Positions 1-6,726 of a stretch of 15,091 nucleotides of DNA are shown here, piece by piece; positions within the stretch are counted from its first letter, which is position 1; the number at the start of each line of letters is the position of its first letter. A program made the translations under genes and the position numbers. Location of the stretch: contig JAYUSD010000220.1 in the NCBI GenBank assembly GCA_043755865.1, positions 1-15,091 of the forward strand. The letters are read 5' to 3'. This DNA is from JANMDU01 sp043755865 (GTDB lineage: Bacteria > Pseudomonadota > Gammaproteobacteria > Burkholderiales > Burkholderiaceae_C). The notes beneath the pieces were generated by a model. It saw only the letters and a program-made list of their open reading frames with translations, did no database searches and was not told where the DNA came from.

Positions 1-196
1 CCGCCGACTTGGGAAGGCGAGTGATAACGCCGCATTGAGCCGCGGCGCCAATCGTGCACGGACGCAGCTCAACACCCGTACCGTCGTCAAGGAAAGACCA
101 GTGGCCCAAGCTCTCAGCAAACACAGGCTGAGTGCACAACCCTGCCAGCAATACCCAAGGCGTGATCCGCCCAAGTAAGCACATTTTTCGTTGCAT
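1..196 (-). CDS. Secreted DUF2147-like protein, N-terminal part (runs off left edge)
   Basis: This is the first 65 codons of a minus-strand gene whose remainder lies outside the window. The start ATG (complement of 194-196) has a good Shine-Dalgarno GGAG five bases upstream. The product begins MQRKMCLLGRITPWVLLAGL, a basic then hydrophobic Sec signal peptide, with likely cleavage after PVFA (about residue 29). The mature start has the pattern GHWSFLDDGTGVELRPC followed by CGVITRLP. This resembles the opening of DUF2147 domains, which have G-x-W near the start, a V/E-L/I-x-P-C strand, and a C-G-x-I turn. DUF2147 proteins are small periplasmic proteins of unknown function. It lies 25 nt downstream of the DUF418 membrane protein gene on the same strand, so the two are probably one operon. 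The family call rests only on the N-terminus. Confidence 0.6.
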   Translation of the reverse strand, partial: MQRKMCLLGRITPWVLLAGLCTQPVFAESLGHWSFLDDGTGVELRPCTIGAAAQCGVITRLPKSA

Positions 197-221
197 AAAG
201 TCTCCACCATTCAAAGTCACT

Positions 222-1388
222 TCACTTCACCCAAACTTTGAGCAACCGCTCCAGCGGCCCTTGCCCAGACTGACGTTGCCAAAGATTGGCGAAGATATCT
301 AGCGCAAGCCAAACCGCAATAGAGACACCTGCTACCTGAGCAGCGCCAAGCTGCCCAAAAAAGCCCAGTCCATAGCCGCAAAAAAACAATGAAAGCAGCG
401 CAGACTCACCGATGTACCCCGTAAGCGACATTCGCCCCGAGCGGCGAGACCACACGAGCACATGGGGCCAACGGCTTTTAAGCAAAGCCAGCCAAGAGAC
501 ATACCCCAAAGTGAGCAAAGGCGCACCTAAGAAGCCGAGCACGACTCCCAAGGTCTCGCGCAATCCAGGTAGATCTACTCTCGCGCCCGGCCCCACAGCA
601 AGCCAAGCCGCCGCCAAGGCAATCGGCAAGCCCACAGCCCATCCCATCGCGCTTCCTTTGAGCCAAAGCTGCCGATGGCTCTGCAGATCAGCAAGCAAAT
701 GTCGCCGCCCCGCCACCCAACCCAAGCAAAACATCGCCAACACTGACAAGCCATTGAGCGTGAAGATCAAGATTTGCATCTTGGGCCAAATGCTCCATCG
801 GCTAGAGATGATTTGCAGAAAATTTCCCGCTGCAAACATAGCGTTAATCTGCGAAGTTTGCGCAGCGGGTTGCGCCATACCCAAGGGATCAAGCCATGCC
901 AAAAGGACCACGCAGCCCAGCAACAAACTCCAAAGCACCAAAACGAATACAGCAAATTTCAGCAAAAACTGATCTGAGCGCTTGCACAGCCAAAGCATGT
1001 TCAGCCCGATCAAGGCATAGAGTAGCAAAATGTCGCCGACAAAAAAGAAGATCGCGTGCACTACGCCGAAGACAGCCAGCACGCTCAGGCGCCTGAGATA
1101 GCGTGCCTGCCGCTCTGGTGTGCCGTCCTTCAAGATGAAATTCAAGCTGTAGCCAAACAAAAAAGCAAACAACAAATAAAACTTCGCTTGCGCGAAAGCG
1201 ACGATGGCAAAGGCCGCCGCTTGATCAAACCAGCTGGCGATGGATGCTTGCGTAAAACCCTGCCACGAAATCCCCAAAAAAGGCGCGTTCACCAGCACGA
1301 TGCCCAGCAGCGCAAAGCCGCGCAATTCATCTGCAAAATCTTCGCGAGCGGGTGTCTCTAGTGTCTGTACCTGCGTTGGTTGAATCAT
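222..1388 (-). CDS. DUF418 (YeiB-like) integral membrane protein
   Basis: A 388-residue polytopic membrane protein. The N-terminal signature ELRGFALLGIVLVN (21-34) and the C-terminal block GRMSLTGYIGES (318-329) followed by GPLERLLK (377-384) are hallmarks of the DUF418/YeiB family. Members have an N-terminal acyltransferase-like membrane region and a C-terminal DUF418 domain. About 8-10 hydrophobic segments are visible, for example around 25-40, 60-85, 102-135, 143-166, 205-226, 246-266, 283-303 and 328-370. The biochemical role of the family is not settled; transport or envelope modification has been proposed. It is divergent from a TetR regulator, with a double dyad operator over its predicted promoter, so it is probably the regulator's direct target. 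No strong ribosome-binding site is seen, only an A/G-rich stretch. The start is supported by the family N-terminus. Confidence 0.87.
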   Translation of the reverse strand: MIQPTQVQTLETPAREDFADELRGFALLGIVLVNAPFLGISWQGFTQASIASWFDQAAAFAIVAFAQAKFYLLFAFLFGYSLNFILKDGTPERQARYLRRLSVLAVFGVVHAIFFFVGDILLLYALIGLNMLWLCKRSDQFLLKFAVFVLVLWSLLLGCVVLLAWLDPLGMAQPAAQTSQINAMFAAGNFLQIISSRWSIWPKMQILIFTLNGLSVLAMFCLGWVAGRRHLLADLQSHRQLWLKGSAMGWAVGLPIALAAAWLAVGPGARVDLPGLRETLGVVLGFLGAPLLTLGYVSWLALLKSRWPHVLVWSRRSGRMSLTGYIGESALLSLFFCGYGLGFFGQLGAAQVAGVSIAVWLALDIFANLWQRQSGQGPLERLLKVWVK

Positions 1389-1409
1389 GGATTTGCTTTT
1401 TTCTTAAAC

Positions 1410-1454
1410 AATTTGAGCGAATGCTCAAATTGTAATTGAGCATTCGCTCAAATT
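1410..1454. promoter_or_regulatory. Double TetR-type operator (nested inverted repeat)
   Basis: Two 16-bp dyads, TTGAGCGAATGCTCAA (1413-1428) and TTGAGCATTCGCTCAA (1436-1451), each read TTGAGC-N4-GCTCAA. They are inverted copies of each other, so 1410-1428 and 1436-1454 form a perfect 19-bp inverted repeat around a 7-nt centre. Their centres are 23 bp apart, about two helical turns. Position between the divergent TetR and DUF418 genes and overlap with both predicted promoters make this the likely operator of the adjacent TetR protein. Binding is inferred, not shown. Confidence 0.82.
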
Positions 1455-1457
1455 CAA
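1429..1457 (-). promoter_or_regulatory. Predicted sigma-70 promoter of the DUF418 operon
   Basis: On the minus strand a TTGAAT -35 (1452-1457) and a TACAAT -10 (1429-1434) are separated by exactly 17 bp. The spacer contains the right-hand operator dyad. The predicted transcription start falls near 1422, inside the left-hand dyad. A repressor on either dyad would block polymerase. Confidence 0.6.
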
Positions 1458-1481
1458 GCGCTCGCCTTCATCCGATATGAT
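1453..1481 (+). promoter_or_regulatory. Predicted promoter of the TetR regulator gene
   Basis: A TTCAAG -35-like element (1453-1458) and a TATGAT -10 (1476-1481) are separated by 17 bp, with a predicted start about 14 nt before the gene. The -35 abuts the operator, consistent with autorepression. The -35 match is weak. Confidence 0.45.
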
Positions 1482-1501
1482 TTGCCAACGAAAATTCACC
1501 C

Positions 1502-2077
1502 ATGACCGCTTTGTCTAAAGATCACATCCTCGATGCCACACTCGTTTTAATCAAAGAGCGTGGTTTTGCACAAGTTTCTACTCGCGATGTGGCCGATGCC
1601 ACGGGATTGTCTCGCAGCCACTTGTACTATTACTTCCCGGATTGGGCGAGTTTGCGCCGAGCTTCGTTTGAGCGCTTTGCGCATCAAGAACTAGAAACCG
1701 CCAAGCTGGAAATTGCAAAAATTCCACAAAAGCGCGTTGTAAGGGAATTTCTGAAAGCATGCTTGCCAAGTGCCGGCGATGAGGCTTGGCCGCTTTGGCT
1801 GGGTGCGTGGCAGGAGGCTATGCGCGATCCAGAGCTTGTTGATGTCTATCTGGAATGCATGCGTTCTTGGGAAAAACTGCTGGCCGATGCGATAAGCCAA
1901 GGTCGAGAAAAAGGCTTCTTTCAATGTGCAGACAGTGCGAGAGCGGCGCGGCAGCTGTTTGCCATGACCAACGGCTATGCGCATGATCTGCTTCTCAAGG
2001 CATCCAGCACATCCAATAAAAAAGCTTTAGAAGAAGTTTTAGAGGTGGCATCGGCTTTATTGGGAACGAAGTGCTGA
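1502..2077 (+). CDS. TetR/AcrR-family transcriptional regulator
   Basis: A 191-residue protein, typical length for the family. Residues 8-54 form the N-terminal DNA-binding domain: IL-DATLVLIKERGF, then STRDVADATGLSRSHLYYYF, with the recognition helix around residues 37-44. The C-terminal ligand/dimer domain contains LWLGAWQEAMRDPEL (98-112), a pattern seen in the BetI-like TetR C-terminal subgroup. It probably represses itself and the divergent DUF418/DUF2147 pair through the paired dyads in the 113-nt intergenic region. The inducing ligand cannot be deduced. No clear Shine-Dalgarno precedes the ATG, but the start fits the family because the helix-turn-helix begins within ten residues. Confidence 0.9.
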   Translation: MTALSKDHILDATLVLIKERGFAQVSTRDVADATGLSRSHLYYYFPDWASLRRASFERFAHQELETAKLEIAKIPQKRVVREFLKACLPSAGDEAWPLWLGAWQEAMRDPELVDVYLECMRSWEKLLADAISQGREKGFFQCADSARAARQLFAMTNGYAHDLLLKASSTSNKKALEEVLEVASALLGTKC

Positions 2078-2125
2078 GGCGTAGGCTCATTCAAATGAAC
2101 TGCAAATTCTTTTTTCAAATTACTT

Positions 2126-2737
2126 ATGCTTGACCGCTACGCCGCCGCCCTGATCAAACCAGGCGTTGAAAAAATTGCGCAGATCTTGGTGCGCACGGGC
2201 ATCAAGGCCGATCACATCACTCTAATTGCTTTCGCCATTGGCATCGTTGCTATTATTTGCATAGCGCTCCGCGCTTATTCGGCGGCGGCCATCCTCATAT
2301 TGGTCTCAAGATTGTGTGATGCGTTGGATGGTGCAGTCGCGCGGCAAACGCAGATCACGGATGCAGGTGGTTTTCTCGACATCGCTTTAGATTTTCTGTT
2401 CTACGCAGGCATCGTGCTCGCCTTTGCATTTGCAGCGCCTAGGGCGAATGCGCTTCCCGCCGCCGTGTTGCTTATGGCTTTTGTGGGCACAACATCCAGC
2501 TTCCTCGCCTTTGCTGCCCTTGCGGCGAAGCGCGGCATCACGAGCCTGGAATATCCCGAAAAATCGTTTTACTTCCTCGGCGGCTTAGCTGAAGCCACAG
2601 AAACATTGATCATCTTTATCGCCATGTGCATCTGGCCGCGATATTTTTCCCAACTGGCCTACGCTTTTGCCGCACTTTGCACGATCACGACTTTTACCCG
2701 CATCGTGGGTGGATATCAGACGCTGAAGAAACGCTGA
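2126..2737 (+). CDS. ynjF: CDP-alcohol phosphatidyltransferase, YnjF-like
   Basis: A 203-residue membrane enzyme of the CDP-alcohol phosphatidyltransferase superfamily, which moves a phosphatidyl group from CDP-diacylglycerol (or a similar CDP-lipid) to an alcohol in the inner membrane. The active-site signature is visible: D65-x2-D68-G69-x2-A72-R73-x7-G81-x3-D85-x3-D89, giving all four aspartates that hold the metal and CDP. The R-to-G spacing is 7 rather than the usual 8. About six hydrophobic helices follow. The start MLDRYAAALIKPGVEK and the block SFLAFAALAAKRGI (125-138), with KSFYFLGGLAEATET further on, resemble E. coli YnjF, whose acceptor alcohol is unknown. The gene sits 48 nt after the TetR gene and 148 nt before the VTT-flavoprotein. 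The superfamily is certain; the YnjF subgroup is recalled from memory. Confidence 0.88.
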   Translation: MLDRYAAALIKPGVEKIAQILVRTGIKADHITLIAFAIGIVAIICIALRAYSAAAILILVSRLCDALDGAVARQTQITDAGGFLDIALDFLFYAGIVLAFAFAAPRANALPAAVLLMAFVGTTSSFLAFAALAAKRGITSLEYPEKSFYFLGGLAEATETLIIFIAMCIWPRYFSQLAYAFAALCTITTFTRIVGGYQTLKKR

Positions 2738-2769
2738 AAAAGCACAAAAAAAGAACTTGAAAACGAAGC

Positions 2770-2798
2770 TTGGTGCGAACACTTCGCACTGCTAGACT
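2770..2798 (+). promoter_or_regulatory. Possible promoter with a dyad in its spacer
   Basis: TTGGTG (2770-2775) and TAGACT (2793-2798) are spaced 17 bp apart upstream of the VTT-flavoprotein gene. The spacer region carries a perfect 7-3-7 inverted repeat, GTGCGAACACTTCGCAC (2773-2789), which could be an operator. It has no T-run, so a terminator role is unlikely. Both hexamers are imperfect. Confidence 0.35.
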
Positions 2799-2823
2799 GC
2801 ACAAAAGTAAGAATTCATCGCCT

Positions 2824-2843
2824 TGCACCGACCATTGGGTGCA
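2824..2843 (+). promoter_or_regulatory. Small hairpin in the 5' leader of the VTT-flavoprotein gene
   Basis: TGCACC (2824-2829) and GGTGCA (2838-2843) form a 6-bp stem with an 8-nt loop, about 40 nt before the start codon. Its function is unknown and chance is possible. Confidence 0.25.
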
Positions 2844-2885
2844 TCCAAGACACGCTTCGCCGCGTAAATCCCCACAAGCAAAACT

Positions 2886-5048
2886 ATGAATAAAAGCAAA
2901 CTCATCCTGATTCTGGCGCTGGTCGCGGCCATCATCGCCTTCTTTGCCTTCGATCTCGGGCGATTTTTTACGCTGGATTTCATCAAGCAAAGCCAAGCGC
3001 AGTTTGGCGAGCTTTACAAGCAAAAGCCCGCGCAGGTGATTGGTGGCTTCTTTGCGATTTATGTGGCCGTCACAGCATTGTCGCTCCCCGGCGCCACCAT
3101 CATGACACTCGCTGGCGGTGCGATTTTCGGCTTGGTCACAGGCTTGATCATCGTCTCCTTCGCTTCCACGATTGGGGCGACTCTGGCCTTCCTCGCGGCT
3201 CGCTTTGCTTTGGGCGAATCAGTGCAAAATAAATTTGGCTCGCGCATGGCCGAGATCAACAAGGGCGTGGAGAAAGAAGGCGCTTTCTATCTGTTCACTC
3301 TGCGCCTCGTGCCACTTGTGCCATTCTTTGTGATCAACCTCCTGATGGGCTTGACCAAGATGAAGACGTGGACCTTTTTCTGGGTGAGCCAGCTAGGCAT
3401 GCTTCTAGGCACGGCGGTTTTTGTGAACGCAGGCACGCAGCTCGCAAAAATAGATTCGCTCAAAGGCATTCTCTCGCCCGGTTTGCTTGGCTCATTTGTC
3501 TTGCTTGGCATCTTCCCGATCATTGCAAAAAAAATCATTGAAGGCCTCAAAAAGCGCAAGGTGTATGCGAAGTGGAATCACGTGAAGCCTTCATCGTTTG
3601 ACCGTAATCTGATAGTGATCGGCGGCGGCGCAGGTGGCTTGGTATCGGCCTACATTGCCGCAGCAGTGAAAGCCAAGGTCACGCTGATCGAGCATCACAA
3701 AATGGGTGGCGATTGCTTGAACTATGGCTGTGTGCCGAGCAAGGCGATCATCAAATCGGCGAAGCTCGCGCATCAAATGCGGCATGCGAGCAACTATGGA
3801 TTGACCGATGCGCAGCCAGCCTTCAGCTTCAAAGCCGTGATGCAGCGCATCCACGACATCATTGCCGCCATTGAGCCGCATGATTCGATGGAGCGATACA
3901 CGAGCCTCGGCGTGGAATGCTTGGCTGGCTACGCAAAGATCGTCAACCCTTGGACGGTCGAGATCGCCATGAACGATGGCACAAAGCAGACGCTCACCAC
4001 GCGCAGCATCGTGATCGCCACGGGAGCACGCCCCATCGTGCCGCCGCTGCCGGGTATTGAAGAAGTTGGGTACGTGACGAGCGATACGCTGTGGGAAACC
4101 TTTGCAAAGCTTGATGCCGTGCCAGCTCGGATGGTCGTGCTTGGCGGCGGGCCGATTGGCTCGGAGCTGGCGCAAGCGTTTGCGCGCTTGGGCAGCAAGG
4201 TGACTCAAGTGGAAATGGCGCCGCGCATTTTGATTCGCGAGGATGAAGAAGTCTCAAAGCATGCGATGGATTCGCTTACGAAAGACGGCGTGGATATTTT
4301 GTGCAATCACAAAGCGCTACGCTGCGAAATGACGGCTGGCGTTAAGACCTTGATCGTGGAGCATGCAGGCGCAGAAAAACGCATTGAGTTCGATCAAATG
4401 ATTTGCGCAGTCGGGCGCGTAGCTCGCCTCAAAGGCTTTGGCTTAGAAGACATTGGCGTGCCCACCAGCCGCACGGTGGATACCAACGAATATTTAGAGA
4501 CGCTGTATCCCAACATATTTGCCGCAGGCGATGTGGCCGGGCCCTATCAGTTCACCCACATGGCGGCACATCAGGCTTGGTATGCAGCAGTCAATGCGCT
4601 CTTTGGCACGTTTAAGAAATTCAAAGTGGATTACTCCATAGTACCTGCCGCCACATTCATCGATCCTGAAGTCGCTCGCGTGGGCTTGAATGAGATTGAA
4701 GCGAAAGCGGCGAATATTGCCTATGAAGTCACCAAGTACGGCATTGACGATCTCGACCGCGCGATTGCCGATAGCGAGGCGCATGGTTTCGTCAAAGTGC
4801 TCACCGTGCCCGGCAAAGACAAGATTCTGGGTGTGACCATCGTAGGCGTGCACGCCGGCGATTTGCTCGCCGAATACGTGCTCGCCATGAAGCATGGCTT
4901 GGGATTGAATAAGATTTTGGGAACAATCCACACCTACCCCACTCTTTCTGAGGCCAACAAATATGCGGCTGGCGAATGGAAACGCGCGCATCAGCCTCAC
5001 AAGGTGCTCGCTTGGCTTAAGAAATTTCACGATTGGAGAAGAGGATGA
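2886..5048 (+). CDS. VTT (TVP38/TMEM64) membrane domain fused to a pyridine-nucleotide disulfide oxidoreductase
   Basis: A 720-residue two-domain protein. Residues 1-225 form a VTT/SNARE-associated (DedA-like superfamily) membrane domain with GGAIFG (77-82), a glycine-rich helix, and RLVPLVPFFVINLLMG (140-155). A basic linker at about 221-240 is followed by a flavin reductase related to dihydrolipoamide dehydrogenase and mercuric reductase. That part has the FAD fold GGGAGG (246-251), redox cysteines C277 and C282 in GGDCLNYGCVPSK, ATGARP (378-383), the NAD(P)H fold GGGPIG (420-425), FAAGDV (545-550), and the catalytic H-x2-P-T-x-S-E motif at 682-689. It lacks the N-terminal heavy-metal domain and C-terminal cysteine pair of true MerA, so mercury reduction is not supported. 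It probably moves electrons from NAD(P)H to a disulfide at the membrane; the substrate is unknown. Its stop overlaps the next gene's start (ATGA). Confidence 0.9.
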   Translation: MNKSKLILILALVAAIIAFFAFDLGRFFTLDFIKQSQAQFGELYKQKPAQVIGGFFAIYVAVTALSLPGATIMTLAGGAIFGLVTGLIIVSFASTIGATLAFLAARFALGESVQNKFGSRMAEINKGVEKEGAFYLFTLRLVPLVPFFVINLLMGLTKMKTWTFFWVSQLGMLLGTAVFVNAGTQLAKIDSLKGILSPGLLGSFVLLGIFPIIAKKIIEGLKKRKVYAKWNHVKPSSFDRNLIVIGGGAGGLVSAYIAAAVKAKVTLIEHHKMGGDCLNYGCVPSKAIIKSAKLAHQMRHASNYGLTDAQPAFSFKAVMQRIHDIIAAIEPHDSMERYTSLGVECLAGYAKIVNPWTVEIAMNDGTKQTLTTRSIVIATGARPIVPPLPGIEEVGYVTSDTLWETFAKLDAVPARMVVLGGGPIGSELAQAFARLGSKVTQVEMAPRILIREDEEVSKHAMDSLTKDGVDILCNHKALRCEMTAGVKTLIVEHAGAEKRIEFDQMICAVGRVARLKGFGLEDIGVPTSRTVDTNEYLETLYPNIFAAGDVAGPYQFTHMAAHQAWYAAVNALFGTFKKFKVDYSIVPAATFIDPEVARVGLNEIEAKAANIAYEVTKYGIDDLDRAIADSEAHGFVKVLTVPGKDKILGVTIVGVHAGDLLAEYVLAMKHGLGLNKILGTIHTYPTLSEANKYAAGEWKRAHQPHKVLAWLKKFHDWRRG

Positions 5049-5878
5049 CGATGATTATGAAAACAAACTTGCAACGCCGGACTATCATTTCAATAGCGCT
5101 TAGCGCAGTATTGATGCCGGCCACCACCGTATTTGGCCAAACTTTTGATCACAACTACGCCGCATGGGAAGCTTTGCTCAAAAAGCATGTGCGCTGGCTG
5201 CCCGATAACAAGCAAAGCCGCGCCAATTACAAAGGCTTTGCTGCGGATCGCGCTGAACTGGGCAAAGTCTTAGAGAGCTTTTCCGCAGTGAGCCAAGCGC
5301 AGTTCAATGCGTGGAGCAAAGAGCAGCAAATGGCCTTCTTGGTCAATGCCTACAACACCTTCACCGTCGAGATCATCCTCACCAAATACCCAGATATCAA
5401 ATCCATCAAAGAGCTCGGTTCATTTAATCGCGGCCCTTGGAAAAATGAATTCTTCACCTTGCTCGGTGCCAAGCATCATCTCGATTGGATCGAGCATGAG
5501 CAGCTTCGCCCCAAGTATGCCGAACCTCGCATCCATGTGGCCGTGAACTGCGCCAGCATCGGCTGCCCTGCGCTTTACCCGGAAGCTTTCACTGCGCCAA
5601 AGATGGAAGCCATGCTGGAAGACGGCATGCGCCGCTTCTTAGGCGACAAGACGCGCAATCGCTACGAAGGCGGAAAAATCCAAGCCTCCAATATCTTCAA
5701 ATGGTTCAAAGAAGATTTCGAAAAAGGCAACAAAGGCTTTAGTAAAGTGGAGGACGTGTTTGCCAAATACGCTGATCTCCTCACAACTGATGAAACAGCG
5801 CGTAACCAGATCAAAGCCAAAAGCGTCTCGATCAGCCATCTCGATTACGATTGGAGCTTGAACGACGTGGGTCGTTAA
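5045..5878 (+). CDS. Exported DUF547 protein
   Basis: A 277-residue protein from the chosen ATG at 5045, whose A-T-G-A overlaps the stop of the preceding gene and is preceded by the purine-rich GGAGAAGAGG. An ATG 12 nt upstream is in frame but lacks a ribosome-binding site. The N-terminus (basic LQRR, then IISIALSAVLMPATTVFG) is a signal peptide with cleavage near residue 31. The RR is only a weak Tat-like pattern. The DUF547 domain is recognised from MAFLVNAYNTFTVEIIL (96-112), LDWIEHEQLR (146-155) and RIHVAVNCASIGCPALYP (162-179). DUF547 resembles cysteine-peptidase or transglutaminase-like folds, and the N-C-A-S-x-G-C-P block is the family core. The function is unknown. Tight coupling to the VTT-flavoprotein suggests that a periplasmic thiol protein might be a partner (inference). 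Confidence 0.85.
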   Translation: MTMIMKTNLQRRTIISIALSAVLMPATTVFGQTFDHNYAAWEALLKKHVRWLPDNKQSRANYKGFAADRAELGKVLESFSAVSQAQFNAWSKEQQMAFLVNAYNTFTVEIILTKYPDIKSIKELGSFNRGPWKNEFFTLLGAKHHLDWIEHEQLRPKYAEPRIHVAVNCASIGCPALYPEAFTAPKMEAMLEDGMRRFLGDKTRNRYEGGKIQASNIFKWFKEDFEKGNKGFSKVEDVFAKYADLLTTDETARNQIKAKSVSISHLDYDWSLNDVGR

Positions 5879-5893
5879 TCTGGAGCTTTGAAT

Positions 5894-6631
5894 ATGCAGC
5901 TAAAGATGGCGAGGCCATTGTCGGTAATGTATGTACTCGCGCTGCTTGGTCTGCCAACAACGGCTGCGCCATTGGTATCATTTAGCGCAGCAGCCGCTGG
6001 CTTACCGCCTGCGCCTTGGAAAATTGTTGGGCTGCCGGAGCGTTATGCCAAGCCTGTCACGCAATTTGACATCTCCGAGATTGATGGCCAGCAGGCGCTT
6101 CGCGTGCGAACCGATAAATCTTGGGGCTCAGTTGTGCATCCGCTCAACGAGATGGCCAAACCGGGCTCATTGCTCAAATGGCGCTGGCGCTTAGATCAGC
6201 CGCTGGCCAAATCCGATATTCACGCTAAAGCCACGGAAGACAGCGCCCTCAAAGTCTGTGTCAGTTTCGATATGCCGGCAGACAACATCCCCGGCGGCGA
6301 GCGCGGCCTCTTCAAACTCGCTCAATTCTTCACCAAAGACAAAATCCCCACCGCCACGCTCTGCTATGTGTGGGGCGGCAAAGAAGCCATTGGCTACGAG
6401 CAAGCCAGCCTTTTTACAGCCCGCGTGCGATTCATCGTTTTGGCCAACGAAACGACGCCGCTTAAAACTTGGCAGAGCAAAGAGCGCAACATCTATGCCG
6501 ATTTTATGAAGGCTTTTGGGCATGAGGCCGGCGCAGTACCTGCGCTGAGTGCTATTGTTATCGGAGCAGATGCAGACAATACGCTCGGCAGCAGCACGGG
6601 CTATATTGGTGACGTGCAACTTACACCTTGA
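5894..6631 (+). CDS. Exported DUF3047 protein
   Basis: A 245-residue protein. The ATG at 5894 was chosen because GGAG (5882-5885) lies 8 nt upstream; a TTG at 5888 is too close to it. An N-terminal signal peptide (MQLKMARPLSVMYVLALLGL) precedes the mature domain. DUF3047 features are LLKWRWRLDQPL (93-104), an acidic E-D followed by KVCVSFDMP (120-128), LCYVWGG (156-162), and a tryptophan followed by RNIYADFMKAFG (198-209), which match the family's R-x-I-x-x-D pattern. DUF3047 proteins are periplasmic, probably beta-sandwich, of unknown role and often occur beside DUF547. The gene follows the DUF547 gene by 15 nt, so they are almost certainly co-transcribed. Confidence 0.8.
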   Translation: MQLKMARPLSVMYVLALLGLPTTAAPLVSFSAAAAGLPPAPWKIVGLPERYAKPVTQFDISEIDGQQALRVRTDKSWGSVVHPLNEMAKPGSLLKWRWRLDQPLAKSDIHAKATEDSALKVCVSFDMPADNIPGGERGLFKLAQFFTKDKIPTATLCYVWGGKEAIGYEQASLFTARVRFIVLANETTPLKTWQSKERNIYADFMKAFGHEAGAVPALSAIVIGADADNTLGSSTGYIGDVQLTP

Positions 6632-6671
6632 ATCTAAAAAGCCGCAGACTGCGTAAGACTAAGACGGTTGG

Positions 6672-6695
6672 TCGCGTAAGAGTTTTCCTACGCGA
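6672..6695 (+). promoter_or_regulatory. Hairpin in the gap before the ATP-grasp gene
   Basis: TCGCGTA (6672-6678) and TACGCGA (6689-6695) pair perfectly around a 10-nt loop, AGAGTTTTCC, within the 95-nt intergenic gap. No T-run follows, so it is not a standard terminator. It could be an mRNA processing or stability structure, or an operator. Confidence 0.35.
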
Positions 6696-6726
6696 ACGAC
6701 AATCAAGCTACGCTCATTATCCTGCC

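Noticed and set aside
412..972. Long plus-strand frame of 186 codons antisense to the DUF418 gene
   Set aside because: It runs opposite to a clear multi-helix membrane protein, has a Ser/Lys-rich composition, no ribosome site and no recognisable motif.
3591..4208. Minus-strand frame of 205 codons within the VTT-flavoprotein
   Set aside because: The plus strand has unmistakable flavoprotein motifs at the same place; the Arg/His-rich antisense frame is a by-product of codon bias.
2886..5048. Mercuric reductase (MerA) identity for the flavoprotein
   Set aside because: Both the N-terminal metal-binding domain and the C-terminal cysteine pair of MerA are missing, and no mer genes are nearby.
6628..6726. 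TTG-initiated extension of the ATP-grasp protein by 33 residues
   Set aside because: The added residues are basic and unlike the family, and they cover the hairpin region; ATG 6727 opens directly into the family-like MTKTLLLFNYDWD.
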